Below are positions 18,555 to 26,877 of a stretch of 64,000 bases of DNA, in pieces (within the stretch, counting starts at the first letter, position 1; every line of letters starts with the position of its first letter). Origin of the DNA: Arthrobacter sp. SPG23. GTDB taxonomy: Bacteria > Actinomycetota > Actinomycetes > Actinomycetales > Micrococcaceae. Location of the stretch: positions 112,684 to 176,683 of the forward strand of contig NZ_JYCN01000001.1 of the NCBI RefSeq assembly GCF_000876655.1, in the 5' to 3' direction. A program made the translations under genes and the position numbers. The notes under the pieces are model-generated. The model saw nothing but the letters and a program-made list of their open reading frames with translations. It was not told the origin of the DNA and did no database searches.

Positions 18555-18874
18555 TAGGGTTCCTCGCCCAGTACCCTGACCTGCTCGCGGTACTCGTCAG
18601 CGGTCAGTTCCCCTCTCGCGAACCGTTCGTCCAGGATCTGCCGGGCCCTGCTGCGGCCAAACCCCGGACCGCCCTGCCCGGGACCGCCGGGTCCCGGCCA
18701 GGGACCTCCCGCTCCCGGGTGGCCGGAAGGGGTGAATCCACCCCCCTGGTACCCGCCGCGGCCGCCGCCGGAGAACACCCGCACGGCAACCAGCACCAGC
18801 AGGGCTATGCCCACCAGCATCAGCAATCCCCACAGCCACATCCAGCCCATGTCCGGACCATAACCCCACATCAT
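18554..18874 (-). CDS. SHOCT domain small membrane protein
   Basis: 106 aa. An N-terminal segment rich in Met and Trp (MMWGYGPDMGWMWLWG) leads into a transmembrane helix, then a Gly/Pro-rich linker and a C-terminal SHOCT helix pair (ARQILDERFARGELTADEYREQ). Such proteins are common beside copper genes. It is the first gene of the copper cluster and its stop TAG shares one base with the oxidase GTG. The exact role is unknown. Confidence 0.85.
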   Translation of the reverse strand: MMWGYGPDMGWMWLWGLLMLVGIALLVLVAVRVFSGGGRGGYQGGGFTPSGHPGAGGPWPGPGGPGQGGPGFGRSRARQILDERFARGELTADEYREQVRVLGEEP

Positions 18875-19034
18875 CGCTGTTCCCTCCGTGGCCTGCAGTC
18901 CATATCCCTAGGGTGCGCCCGGGCGCGAGCCACCACTAGGGTCCTAAGTCGCTTGTGGAGGACTGTCTTCAGGGCGGAGCCTGTAACCATAGCCGCGCCC
19001 CTGCCGGGGGCCAACCTTCGCCGAGGAGCAGGCC

Positions 19035-19796
19035 ATGCCGCCAGCCGCGTACCCGTCCCGCTTCGCGGGCAAGACTGTCATCGTGACCGGAGCGGGCTCC
19101 GGCATCGGACTGGCCACCGCCACCCGGCTGGTCCATGAAGGCGCCAGGGTCATCGCCACGGACATTGTGCGGCAGCGGCTCACGGACCTTGCCGCCGGTC
19201 TGCCGGATTTCGACGTCGTCACGGTCGCCGGAGACGTTGCCGAACCGGAGACCACCGCTGCGATTGTGGCTGCGGCCGACGGCCGGGTGGACTGCCTGGC
19301 GAACGTCGCGGGGATCATGGACGCCTTCCTGCCGCCCGCCGAGGTGGACGATGCCACCTGGGACAGGGTGTTCAGCGTCAACCTGACCGGCCCCATGCGC
19401 CTGACCCGCGCGGTCCTGCCCATGATGCTGGCGGCCGGAACGGGAACCATCGTGAATGTTGCGTCCGAGGCGTCGCTCCGGGCATCAGCTTCCGGCGTTG
19501 CCTACACGTCGTCCAAGCATGCGCTGGTGGGCTTCACCAAGAGCGTGGCGTTCTTCTACGGACCCCAGGGCATCCGGGCGAACGCGGTGGCACCGGGGGC
19601 TGTTGCCACCAATATCGAGGCTCCCTGGAAGTCGGACTTCGCGGCCGGCCGGATCGGCCCCATCCTCCAGGCCACTGTCGGCTCTGTGGCACAGCCCGCC
19701 CAGCTCGCCGCAGCCATCACCTGGCTGCTGAGCGAGGACTCGGCCAACGTCAACGGCGCGATCCTGCCCAGCGACGGGGGCTGGTCCACCATCTGA
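19035..19796 (+). CDS. Short-chain dehydrogenase/reductase
   Basis: 253 aa, a classical SDR. The nucleotide-binding TGAGSGIG motif is at 18-25, an NVAGIMDAF segment corresponds to the NNAG motif, and the catalytic pair is Tyr157-x3-Lys161 with the serine in NVASEAS. The acid after strand 2 (ATDIV) suggests NAD preference. ATG with GAGGAG upstream. The substrate is unknown. It is convergent with radA, with only three bases between stops. Confidence 0.9.
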   Translation: MPPAAYPSRFAGKTVIVTGAGSGIGLATATRLVHEGARVIATDIVRQRLTDLAAGLPDFDVVTVAGDVAEPETTAAIVAAADGRVDCLANVAGIMDAFLPPAEVDDATWDRVFSVNLTGPMRLTRAVLPMMLAAGTGTIVNVASEASLRASASGVAYTSSKHALVGFTKSVAFFYGPQGIRANAVAPGAVATNIEAPWKSDFAAGRIGPILQATVGSVAQPAQLAAAITWLLSEDSANVNGAILPSDGGWSTI

Positions 19797-19799
19797 CGC

Positions 19800-21173
19800 T
19801 CAGCTGATGAGCAGGCTCAGGGCCTCGGTCAGGTGCCCCACTTCCCGGACGGAGAAACCGGCCGGAACAGGCCCCGGGCCGTTGGGGCTTGCCGGGACCA
19901 CAGCGTGGGTGAACCCCAGCCGGTGGGCTTCCTGGATGCGCTGGTTGATGCCCGGAACGGGACGCACTTCCCCGGCCAGTCCCACTTCGCCGAACGCGAT
20001 CAGCCGGATGGGCAGCGGCTTTTTCGCCTTGGCCGAGGCCACTGCCAGGGCCACGGCAAGGTCGGTTGCCGGTTCGCTCAGCTTCACGCCGCCCACCGTT
20101 GCCACGTAGGAGTCATCCTTGTGCAGCAGGCAGCCGGCGCGCTGCTGGAGCACGGCCAGCAGCATGGCCACCCGGGAGCTGTCCAGGCCGCTGGTGGCAC
20201 GCCGGGGCTGCGAACTGGCGCTCTCGGCCAGAAGGGACTGCACCTCTGCCAGCAGCGGCCGCCGGCCTTCCAGGGTCACCGTGATGCACGTGCCGGACAC
20301 GGGCTCCTTGGTCCGTGAGACGAACAGGCCGCTGGGATCGGCAAGGCCCACGATGCCGTCCTCGTTGAGGTCGAAGCAGCCGACGTCGTCCGTGGGCCCG
20401 TACCGGTTTTTCACGGCCCGCAGCAGCCGGAGCCGCGAGTGGCGCTCGCCTTCGAACTGGCAGACCACGTCCACCAGGTGCTCCAGGAGGCGGGGGCCGG
20501 CGATGGAGCCGTCCTTGGTCACGTGCCCCACCAGGAGCGTGGTCATGTTGCGGCGCTTGGCCGCGGCGATCAGGGAGGCGGCCACCTCGCGCACCTGGGA
20601 GACGCCGCCGGCGCTGCCATCGACGTCCGCGCTGCTGAGCGTCTGGACGGAGTCCACCACCAGCAGCCGCGGCTCCAGCTTCTCCACCTGCCCGAGGGCC
20701 TGGCCCAGGTCTGTTTCAGCCGAAAGGTAGAGGGACTCCGCAACAGCATCGATCCGGTCCGCCCGCAGCTTGACCTGCGCAGCGGACTCCTCACCCGTGA
20801 TGTAGAGGACGTCCTGCGCCGTGCGGGCGAACTTGGCCGCAACGTCCAGGAGCAGCGTGGACTTGCCCACGCCGGGTTCGCCGGCCAGCAGGATCACGGC
20901 GCCCGGAACCAGTCCGCCGCCCAGCACGCGGTCCAGTTCGTCCACACCCGTGGGGAGGAACGCCGCGGTGGTGGCATCGACGTCGGCGATCCGGCGGGCG
21001 GGCTCCAAAACGGTGGTGGCCGCCGTCGTGCGCGCAACGGCGGCGCCGGTTTCCTCAACGGTGCCCCACGCCTGGCACTCGCCGCAGCGCCCCACCCATT
21101 TGACGGTGGTCCAGCCGCATTCGGCGCATTTGTAGGCCGGGGCCTTGGACGCCCGGGAAGTCTTGGTTGCCAT
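19800..21173 (-). CDS. radA: DNA repair protein RadA
   Basis: 457 aa. An N-terminal C4 zinc motif (Cys16, 19, 30, 33) is followed by a RecA-like ATPase with Walker A GEPGVGKS (98-105), the RadA-specific KNRYG motif, and a C-terminal Lon-like domain. It promotes branch migration in recombinational repair. In many actinobacteria it is adjacent to disA and interacts with it functionally; here the two are separated by about 13 kb. Confidence 0.96.
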   Translation of the reverse strand: MATKTSRASKAPAYKCAECGWTTVKWVGRCGECQAWGTVEETGAAVARTTAATTVLEPARRIADVDATTAAFLPTGVDELDRVLGGGLVPGAVILLAGEPGVGKSTLLLDVAAKFARTAQDVLYITGEESAAQVKLRADRIDAVAESLYLSAETDLGQALGQVEKLEPRLLVVDSVQTLSSADVDGSAGGVSQVREVAASLIAAAKRRNMTTLLVGHVTKDGSIAGPRLLEHLVDVVCQFEGERHSRLRLLRAVKNRYGPTDDVGCFDLNEDGIVGLADPSGLFVSRTKEPVSGTCITVTLEGRRPLLAEVQSLLAESASSQPRRATSGLDSSRVAMLLAVLQQRAGCLLHKDDSYVATVGGVKLSEPATDLAVALAVASAKAKKPLPIRLIAFGEVGLAGEVRPVPGINQRIQEAHRLGFTHAVVPASPNGPGPVPAGFSVREVGHLTEALSLLIS

Positions 21174-21258
21174 TGCTCCACACTATCCGGGGGCAGTGAC
21201 ATCCCGGCGCCAGCTTGTCGGGATCCTGGTTCCGACGAGCCCAACCACCGGGACCTTG

Positions 21259-22386
21259 TTACAGTGGCGGGAGGATGTCCCGGGCCTCCCGGGAGTCCAT
21301 TCCGCTGGCTTCGAGCAGGTCCACCATCAGCGGGCGGAACAGCATGACCACCGTTTCGCCCTCGAGGCGCTGGACTTCCAGCAGCTTCGGGTGCAGGCGC
21401 AGTGCGATCGCGCTCAGGTCCTGCCGGGCCGTCCGGAGATGGGCCCGCCGCGCGCCGTCGTGCGTTTCGGCAAGGCCCAGGGACAGTTCGTCGATGGCGG
21501 CAGCGGTTTCCTGCAGCACCTCGGCGATGTTTTCGGTGGCTTCGTCGGACAATGCGGCATGGTTGATGGCGCTGGTCAGCCGACGGGCGAAAACCCGGCT
21601 GTTACGGAGCGCGAGGTCGATGAAGTCCAGTGACTGCTCCAGCCGGTCCAGCTCATCCCGGTGCCTGCGGTACGCCGGTGCGAGCGTGGCCACCTCACCG
21701 GAAGCGCGGAGGGTATGGCGCATCGCGTCCACCAGGGGCTGGCAGTTCCGGCCGCGGATCAGGGCATGCCATGCCTGGGTGGAGTCGCTTTTAAGCAGGG
21801 CCTGGGCGCATTCGCGCAGCACCTCGGCGAGCTCGTGCAGCAGTTTCCGGACGTCCTTGCGCGGTTCCCGCCGGGGATCCTTGGGGATGAGGATGGTGAC
21901 CAGCAGCGCGAACAGACCGCCCACTATCGCATCGATGCTGCGGGTGAACGGGCCTCCGGCGGGCGCCGGCAGCAGCACCACCAAGAGCGACTGCAGCCCC
22001 AGCTGCGTGGTGAAGATGTTGCCGCTGTCCAGGAAACGCGCCAGCAGGATGGAGGTGAGTAGTACGACGGCGGCCACCCAGATGTCGTCGCCCAGCCAGT
22101 GCAGGAGCAGGTCGCCCACCGCAATGCCGATGGTGCAGCCCAGGCCCACCTCAACCACCCGGCGCAGCCGGGGCTCCCGCGAGAATCCCAGCGCGATCAG
22201 CGACGACGTCGCCGCGAACAGGGGACCCGAATGCCCCAGTACGTACTCGGCGAAGGCGTAGGCCCCCACGGCGCACCCGGTCATCTGGACGGCGGGGATC
22301 AGAGAGTTGCGGCTCCGGACCAGGCCGGTGCGGATGCGGCCGCGCAGGAAACGCCCGCTTGCTGAAAGTCCTGCTGGGATGGCCAT
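21259..22386 (-). CDS. FUSC-family membrane protein
   Basis: 375 aa from the ATG at 22386. The N-terminal half has about five or six hydrophobic helices, including VVEVGLGCTIGIAVGDLLL and VAAVVLLTSILLARFLD. The C-terminal half is soluble and helical (LHELAEVLRECAQALL ... HRDELDRLEQSLDFIDLAL). This matches the aromatic acid exporter/FUSC (fusaric acid resistance-like) group. The substrate is unknown. It lies upstream of radA on the same strand with an 85-base gap. Confidence 0.8.
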   Translation of the reverse strand: MAIPAGLSASGRFLRGRIRTGLVRSRNSLIPAVQMTGCAVGAYAFAEYVLGHSGPLFAATSSLIALGFSREPRLRRVVEVGLGCTIGIAVGDLLLHWLGDDIWVAAVVLLTSILLARFLDSGNIFTTQLGLQSLLVVLLPAPAGGPFTRSIDAIVGGLFALLVTILIPKDPRREPRKDVRKLLHELAEVLRECAQALLKSDSTQAWHALIRGRNCQPLVDAMRHTLRASGEVATLAPAYRRHRDELDRLEQSLDFIDLALRNSRVFARRLTSAINHAALSDEATENIAEVLQETAAAIDELSLGLAETHDGARRAHLRTARQDLSAIALRLHPKLLEVQRLEGETVVMLFRPLMVDLLEASGMDSREARDILPPL

Positions 22387-22478
22387 GCGTTCCAGTCTAT
22401 TCACTGGCGTTGCACTACGGCCGGAGATGTGATGTGCGCAATGGCGACGCTGCACATGTAAGCCGATGTCCCGCCGTC

Positions 22479-22519
22479 GTTAACCTTCCGTTCACCTTGG
22501 TCCCCACATCCCGTTACCT
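22479..22519 (+). promoter_or_regulatory. PHO box upstream of pstS
   Basis: GTTAACCTTCC (22479) and GTTCACCTTGG (22490) are adjacent 11-base repeats, followed in register by a weaker TCCCCACATCC (22501) and CGTTACCTGAG (22512). This is the pattern of PhoP-binding direct repeats described in Streptomyces and relatives. Position before pstSCAB supports phosphate-starvation induction. Confidence 0.7.
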
Positions 22520-22621
22520 GAGGCCCATAACTTCAATAAAGGTACAAAAAGTACGCAACTTCTTATGTTCGGACGTCTCCGGTCCGCTACGCATCAGAAA
22601 TCCCTGGAAGGGGTACATCTA

Positions 22622-23743
22622 GTGAAGGCACTCCGCTTCGGCCGCCACGCGGCTATCGCTGTCATCGCAGCCGGCGCACTCGCGCTCACCGCCTGTGGCT
22701 CAGACAACGCCACGAACACGGCACAGTCCGGCGCTCCCTCTGCCACGGGCGCCAAGGTCACCGGCACGCTGACCGGCATCGGTTCCTCCGCCCAGGGTGC
22801 GGCCATGGACGTATGGAAGACCAACTTCGCGTCCGCCAACCAGGGTGCCTCCGTGCAGTACTCCCCGGATGGATCCGGCGCGGGACGCAAGGCCATCATC
22901 GACGGTTCGGCCCAGTTCGCCGGTTCCGACGCCTACCTCAAGGATGAGGAGCTCGCCAGCTCCAAGGAAAAGTGCGGCCCCGAGGGCGCCATCAACATCC
23001 CGGTTTACATCTCCCCGATCGCCATTGCCTTCAACATCCCGGATGTCAAGGAACTGAAGCTGGACGCCGCCACCGTGGCCAAGATCTTCCGCGGCGAAAT
23101 CGCCAACTGGAACGATCCCGCGATCGCGGCTTTGAACCCCGACGTCAAGCTGCCGGACCTCAAGGTAACGCCGGTCAACCGTTCCGATGACTCCGGCACC
23201 ACCAGCAACTTCACCGACTACCTGGCCGCCGCAGCTCCGGAGGCCTGGACCGACAAGGCTTCCGGCGTGTGGCCGGCATCCCTGAAGGGTGAGAACGCCA
23301 AGGGCACCTCCGGCGTGGTCAAGACCGTCACCGACACCCCGGGCGCCGTAACCTACGCCGATGACTCGGCCGTCAGCGGCAAGCTCGGCATCGCCCAGAT
23401 CAAGGTGGGCGAAACCTTCACCAAGATTTCCGCCGAAGCTGCTGCCAAGGCCGTCGACGCCGGCAAGCCGGTGGAAGGCCGTTCCGCCAACGACCTTTCC
23501 ATCAAGCTGGACCGCAAAACCACCATCGAAGGCGCCTACCCGGTTGTCCTGGTCTCCTTCCACGTGGTGTGCTCCACCTACGCCACCCAGGAAACCGCTG
23601 ACCTGGTGAAGGCCTTCGAAAACTACGTAGTGTCCGACGCCGGCCAGCAGGCCGCAGCGGACGCGGCGAAGTCCGCTCCCCTCTCCAAGGACCTCCAAGA
23701 GAAGGCTGCCAAGGCCATCGACTCCATCAAGGTCAAGTCCTAG
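22622..23743 (+). CDS. pstS: Phosphate ABC transporter substrate-binding lipoprotein PstS
   Basis: 373 aa from the GTG at 22622 (GGAAGGGG upstream). The lipobox ALTAC places the lipidated cysteine at residue 25. Typical PstS segments are visible: GTLTGIGSSAQGAAMDVW, DGSGAGRKAIIDG and FAGSDAYL near the N-terminus, RSDDSGTTSNFTDYL in the middle. It captures phosphate outside the membrane and hands it to PstCA. First gene of pstSCAB, with a 194-base gap before pstC. Confidence 0.96.
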   Translation: MKALRFGRHAAIAVIAAGALALTACGSDNATNTAQSGAPSATGAKVTGTLTGIGSSAQGAAMDVWKTNFASANQGASVQYSPDGSGAGRKAIIDGSAQFAGSDAYLKDEELASSKEKCGPEGAINIPVYISPIAIAFNIPDVKELKLDAATVAKIFRGEIANWNDPAIAALNPDVKLPDLKVTPVNRSDDSGTTSNFTDYLAAAAPEAWTDKASGVWPASLKGENAKGTSGVVKTVTDTPGAVTYADDSAVSGKLGIAQIKVGETFTKISAEAAAKAVDAGKPVEGRSANDLSIKLDRKTTIEGAYPVVLVSFHVVCSTYATQETADLVKAFENYVVSDAGQQAAADAAKSAPLSKDLQEKAAKAIDSIKVKS

Positions 23744-23937
23744 GGTTTTCACTGCACAGCAAGGCATAGTGGAAACACGAGCCTGAGCCAGGTTCCCTGT
23801 CCCGGACGGGGCGGTCACAGACCGTCGCGCGGGGCGGGGAACCTCGGTGTTTGTCCGAAGTACAGCCAGTTTCACCGCTGCTTGCCGGGTCAGCCCGGAC
23901 CAGGCAGTCGGTTCTATTCGAACCCAGAGGATCGTTT

Positions 23938-24870
23938 GTGACCACCACCTCCCTGACACAGTCCCGGGGCGCAGGACGCGCCGGAGACAAGGTCTTTTCC
24001 GGAGCCGCCCTGGCCGCAGGATGCCTGATCCTTGCCGTGCTCTTCGGCGTGGCCCTGTTCCTGGTAGTCCAGGCGATCCCTGCCCTGGTGGCTTCGCCGG
24101 ACAAGATCCAAGGCGGCGAAGGCTTCTTCGCCTACATCTGGCCGATCGTCATCGGCACTGTGATCGCAGCCGTCATTGCCCTGGTCATTGCCACCCCCGT
24201 GGCCATCGGGGTCGCGCTCTTCATCTCGCACTTCGCGCCGCGCGGCCTGGCCTCCGGCCTGGGCTACGTCATCGACCTCCTGGCCGCCATCCCGTCGGTG
24301 GTCTACGGCGCCTGGGGCGCCGCGTTCCTGGCCAGGGAAATCTCCCCGGCCTATGACTGGCTGGCCAACAACATGGGCTGGCTGCCCATCTTCCAGGGCC
24401 CCGCGTCCGCCACCGGCAAGACCATCCTCACCGCCGGCATCGTGCTGGCCGTGATGGTCCTTCCCATCATCACCTCCCTGAGCCGCGAAATCTTCCTGCA
24501 GACCCCCAAGCTGCACGAGGAAGCCGCCCTTGCCCTGGGCGCCACCCGCTGGGAAATGATCAAGATGGCCGTTCTTCCGTTCGGCCGCCCGGGTATCGTC
24601 AGCGCCGTGATGCTGGGCCTGGGCCGGGCCCTCGGCGAAACCATGGCCGTTGCCCTGGTACTGTCCTCCGGCGCCCTCACCGCCAGCCTGATCCAGTCCG
24701 GCAACCAGACCATCGCCGCCGAAATCGCCCTGAACTTCCCGGAGGCCAGCGGCCTGAAGGTGAGCACGCTGATCGCGGCGGGCCTGGTCCTGTTCGTCAT
24801 CACGCTCGGCGTCAACATGATTGCCCGCTGGATCATCAGCCGGCACAAAGAATTCTCGGGAGCCAACTAA
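23938..24870 (+). CDS. pstC: Phosphate ABC transporter permease PstC
   Basis: 310 aa from the GTG at 23938, preceded by AGAGGA; the longer open frame has no credible start. Six hydrophobic segments are visible, with the permease EAA-loop sequence EEAALALGATRWEMIK and a following PFGRPGI. Pairs with PstA to form the membrane channel. The stop TAA directly abuts the pstA ATG. Confidence 0.95.
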   Translation: MTTTSLTQSRGAGRAGDKVFSGAALAAGCLILAVLFGVALFLVVQAIPALVASPDKIQGGEGFFAYIWPIVIGTVIAAVIALVIATPVAIGVALFISHFAPRGLASGLGYVIDLLAAIPSVVYGAWGAAFLAREISPAYDWLANNMGWLPIFQGPASATGKTILTAGIVLAVMVLPIITSLSREIFLQTPKLHEEAALALGATRWEMIKMAVLPFGRPGIVSAVMLGLGRALGETMAVALVLSSGALTASLIQSGNQTIAAEIALNFPEASGLKVSTLIAAGLVLFVITLGVNMIARWIISRHKEFSGAN

Positions 24871-25980
24871 ATGACCTCCACCCTCACCCCGGTCCGGAAG
24901 CGCTCCGCGCTCACCAAGGGCCAGCTGCCCAAGTTCGCGCCGTACGTCGTCCTGGCCCTCGCGCTGGTGGTCGGCGCCGCCATCATGGCCGTGATCGGCT
25001 TCAATGCGTTCGGTTGGGGCATCGTCTCCGCCATCCTGTTCACGGCCGGGCTGGTGGGCTGGAGCGCCGCCGTCGAAGGAGGCCGCAAGGCCAAGGACAA
25101 ACTGGCCACGTGCCTGGTGGTCGGTTCCTTCCTGGTGGCCCTGCTGCCGCTGATCTCGGTGATCTGGACCGTCCTGGTCAACGGGCTCCCCGGCCTCCTG
25201 GACCCGGGCTTCCTCACCACCTCCATGAACGGTGTCACCGGCGCCTTCGACAACAAGAGCGTGGAGGAAGGCGCACCCGTTGTGGGCGGCATCTACCACG
25301 CCCTTCTGGGCACCATCCAGATCACCCTGCTGGCCACGGTTATCTCGGTTCCGGTGGGCCTGCTGACCGCGATCTACCTCGTGGAATATGGCGAGGACCG
25401 CCCGCTGGCCCGCGCCATCACGTTCTTCGTGGACGTCATGACGGGCATCCCCTCGATCGTGGCCGGCCTCTTTGCCGCCGCTTTCTTCTTCGCCGTGGTG
25501 GGGCCCGGTACCAAAACGGGGGCTGTGGCCGCCGTCGCGCTTTCCGTCCTGATGATCCCGGTGGTGGTGCGCTCCAGCGAGGAAATGCTCAAGATCGTCC
25601 CCAACGAACTCCGTGAAGCGGCGTACGCCCTGGGCGTCCGCAAATGGCGCACCATCCTCAAAGTGGTCATTCCGACGGCGATCTCCGGCATCGCGTCCGG
25701 CGTCACCCTGGCGATTGCCCGCGTGATCGGCGAAACCGCCCCGATCCTGGTGACCGCGGGCTTCGCCACCAACATCAACAGCAACGTGTTCAGCGGCTGG
25801 ATGGCCTCGCTGCCCACGTTCATCTACACCCAGATCCTGAACCCCACCTCGCCGTCCAACCCGGATCCGTCCTCGCAGCGGGCCTGGGGTGCCGCGCTGG
25901 TGCTCATCATCCTGGTCATGCTGCTGAACCTCGGCGCACGGCTCATCGCCAGGATCTTCGCACCCAAGACCGGCCGCTAG
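24871..25980 (+). CDS. pstA: Phosphate ABC transporter permease PstA
   Basis: 369 aa, longer than E. coli PstA (296) because of an N-terminal extension with two or three additional hydrophobic segments before residue 90. The EAA loop REAAYALGVRKWRTILKVVIP is intact and the core has the usual helices. The immediate junction with pstC (TAAATG) implies coupled translation. Confidence 0.95.
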   Translation: MTSTLTPVRKRSALTKGQLPKFAPYVVLALALVVGAAIMAVIGFNAFGWGIVSAILFTAGLVGWSAAVEGGRKAKDKLATCLVVGSFLVALLPLISVIWTVLVNGLPGLLDPGFLTTSMNGVTGAFDNKSVEEGAPVVGGIYHALLGTIQITLLATVISVPVGLLTAIYLVEYGEDRPLARAITFFVDVMTGIPSIVAGLFAAAFFFAVVGPGTKTGAVAAVALSVLMIPVVVRSSEEMLKIVPNELREAAYALGVRKWRTILKVVIPTAISGIASGVTLAIARVIGETAPILVTAGFATNINSNVFSGWMASLPTFIYTQILNPTSPSNPDPSSQRAWGAALVLIILVMLLNLGARLIARIFAPKTGR

Positions 25981-26026
25981 CTCCGCCGGTAAAATACAAT
26001 TCGTATCCAGCAAGTGAAGGAATACC

Positions 26027-26806
26027 ATGTCTAAGCGCATCGACGTCAAGGATTTGAACGTCTACTACGGCAAGTTCCTGGCCGTTGAGGACGTCAACAT
26101 CAACATCGAAGCCAAGTCCGTCACGGCATTCATTGGCCCGTCCGGCTGTGGCAAGTCCACGTTCCTGCGGACGCTGAACCGCATGCACGAAGTGATTCCG
26201 GGCGCCCGGGTGGAAGGCGAAGTTCTGCTGGACGGGGACAACCTCTACGGCCCCGGCGTGGACCCTGTGACCGTTCGTTCGCAGATCGGCATGGTGTTCC
26301 AGCGGCCCAACCCGTTCCCCACCATGTCCATCCGGGACAACGTCCTGGCCGGCGTCAAGCTGAACAACCAGAAGATCTCCAAGGGCGAGGCTGATGCCCT
26401 CGTGGAGCGCTCCCTGCAGGGCGCCAACCTGTGGAACGAAGTGAAGGACCGCCTGGCCAAGCCCGGATCCGGACTCTCCGGCGGCCAGCAGCAGCGCCTT
26501 TGCATTGCCCGCGCCATCGCCGTGGAACCGCAGGTCATCCTGATGGACGAGCCCTGCTCCGCGCTGGACCCCATTTCCACCCTGGCCATTGAGGACCTCA
26601 TCAACGACCTCAAGGACCAGTACACGGTGGTTATCGTCACCCACAACATGCAGCAGGCCGCGCGCGTCTCGGACCGGACCGCGTTCTTCAACATCGCCGG
26701 GACCGGCAAGCCGGGCAAGCTGATCGAGGTAGGCGACACCCACACCATCTTCAGTAACCCCACCCAGAAGGCCACGGAAGACTACGTCTCAGGCCGCTTC
26801 GGATAA
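26027..26806 (+). CDS. pstB: Phosphate ABC transporter ATP-binding protein PstB
   Basis: 259 aa. Walker [10 protein letters not shown] (37-45), Q-loop in [10 protein letters not shown], signature LSGGQQQR, Walker B with catalytic Glu in [12 protein letters not shown], and the H-loop VTHNMQQA are all present. Powers phosphate import through PstCA. ATG with GAAGGA upstream. Its final codons and stop are part of a 36-base sequence duplicated immediately downstream. Confidence 0.97.
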   Translation: MSKRIDVKDLNVYYGKFLAVEDVNINIEAKSVTAFIGPSGCGKSTFLRTLNRMHEVIPGARVEGEVLLDGDNLYGPGVDPVTVRSQIGMVFQRPNPFPTMSIRDNVLAGVKLNNQKISKGEADALVERSLQGANLWNEVKDRLAKPGSGLSGGQQQRLCIARAIAVEPQVILMDEPCSALDPISTLAIEDLINDLKDQYTVVIVTHNMQQAARVSDRTAFFNIAGTGKPGKLIEVGDTHTIFSNPTQKATEDYVSGRFG

Positions 26807-26866
26807 GCCCCGGCCCCCGGTGGTTGAGCCCCGCTTCGGATAAGCCCCGGCCCCCGGTGGTTGAGC
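26794..26866 (+). repeat. 36-base tandem duplication at the end of pstB
   Basis: The sequence beginning CCGCTTCGGATAAGCC is present at 26794-26829 and again, identically, at 26831-26866, giving a 37-base period. The first copy includes the last pstB codons and the TAA stop; the second copy is noncoding. It looks like a recent slippage or repeat-mediated duplication. Confidence 0.85.
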
Positions 26867-26877
26867 TTGTCGAAACC
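26851..26877. repeat. Dispersed intergenic repeat (GGTTGAGCTTGTCGAAACC type)
   Basis: CCCCCGGTGGTTGAGCTTGTCGAAACC lies between pstB and the convergent Pit gene. The core GGTTGAGCTTGTCGAAACC is, from memory, a very common intergenic repeat in Micrococcales genomes. The upstream half-copy in the tandem duplication has the GGTTGAGC portion only. Its last base overlaps the Pit stop codon. Confidence 0.6.

Noticed and set aside
24871..25140. Extra N-terminal region of PstA as a separate gene or fusion
   Set aside because: It has hydrophobic segments in the same frame directly after the pstC stop, with no second start or ribosome site, so it reads as an extended PstA.
23914..26049. Minus-strand open frame of 711 codons opposite pstC and pstA
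   Set aside because: Shadow of the permease genes; composition is His/Gln/Gly/Asp-rich and unlike any protein family.
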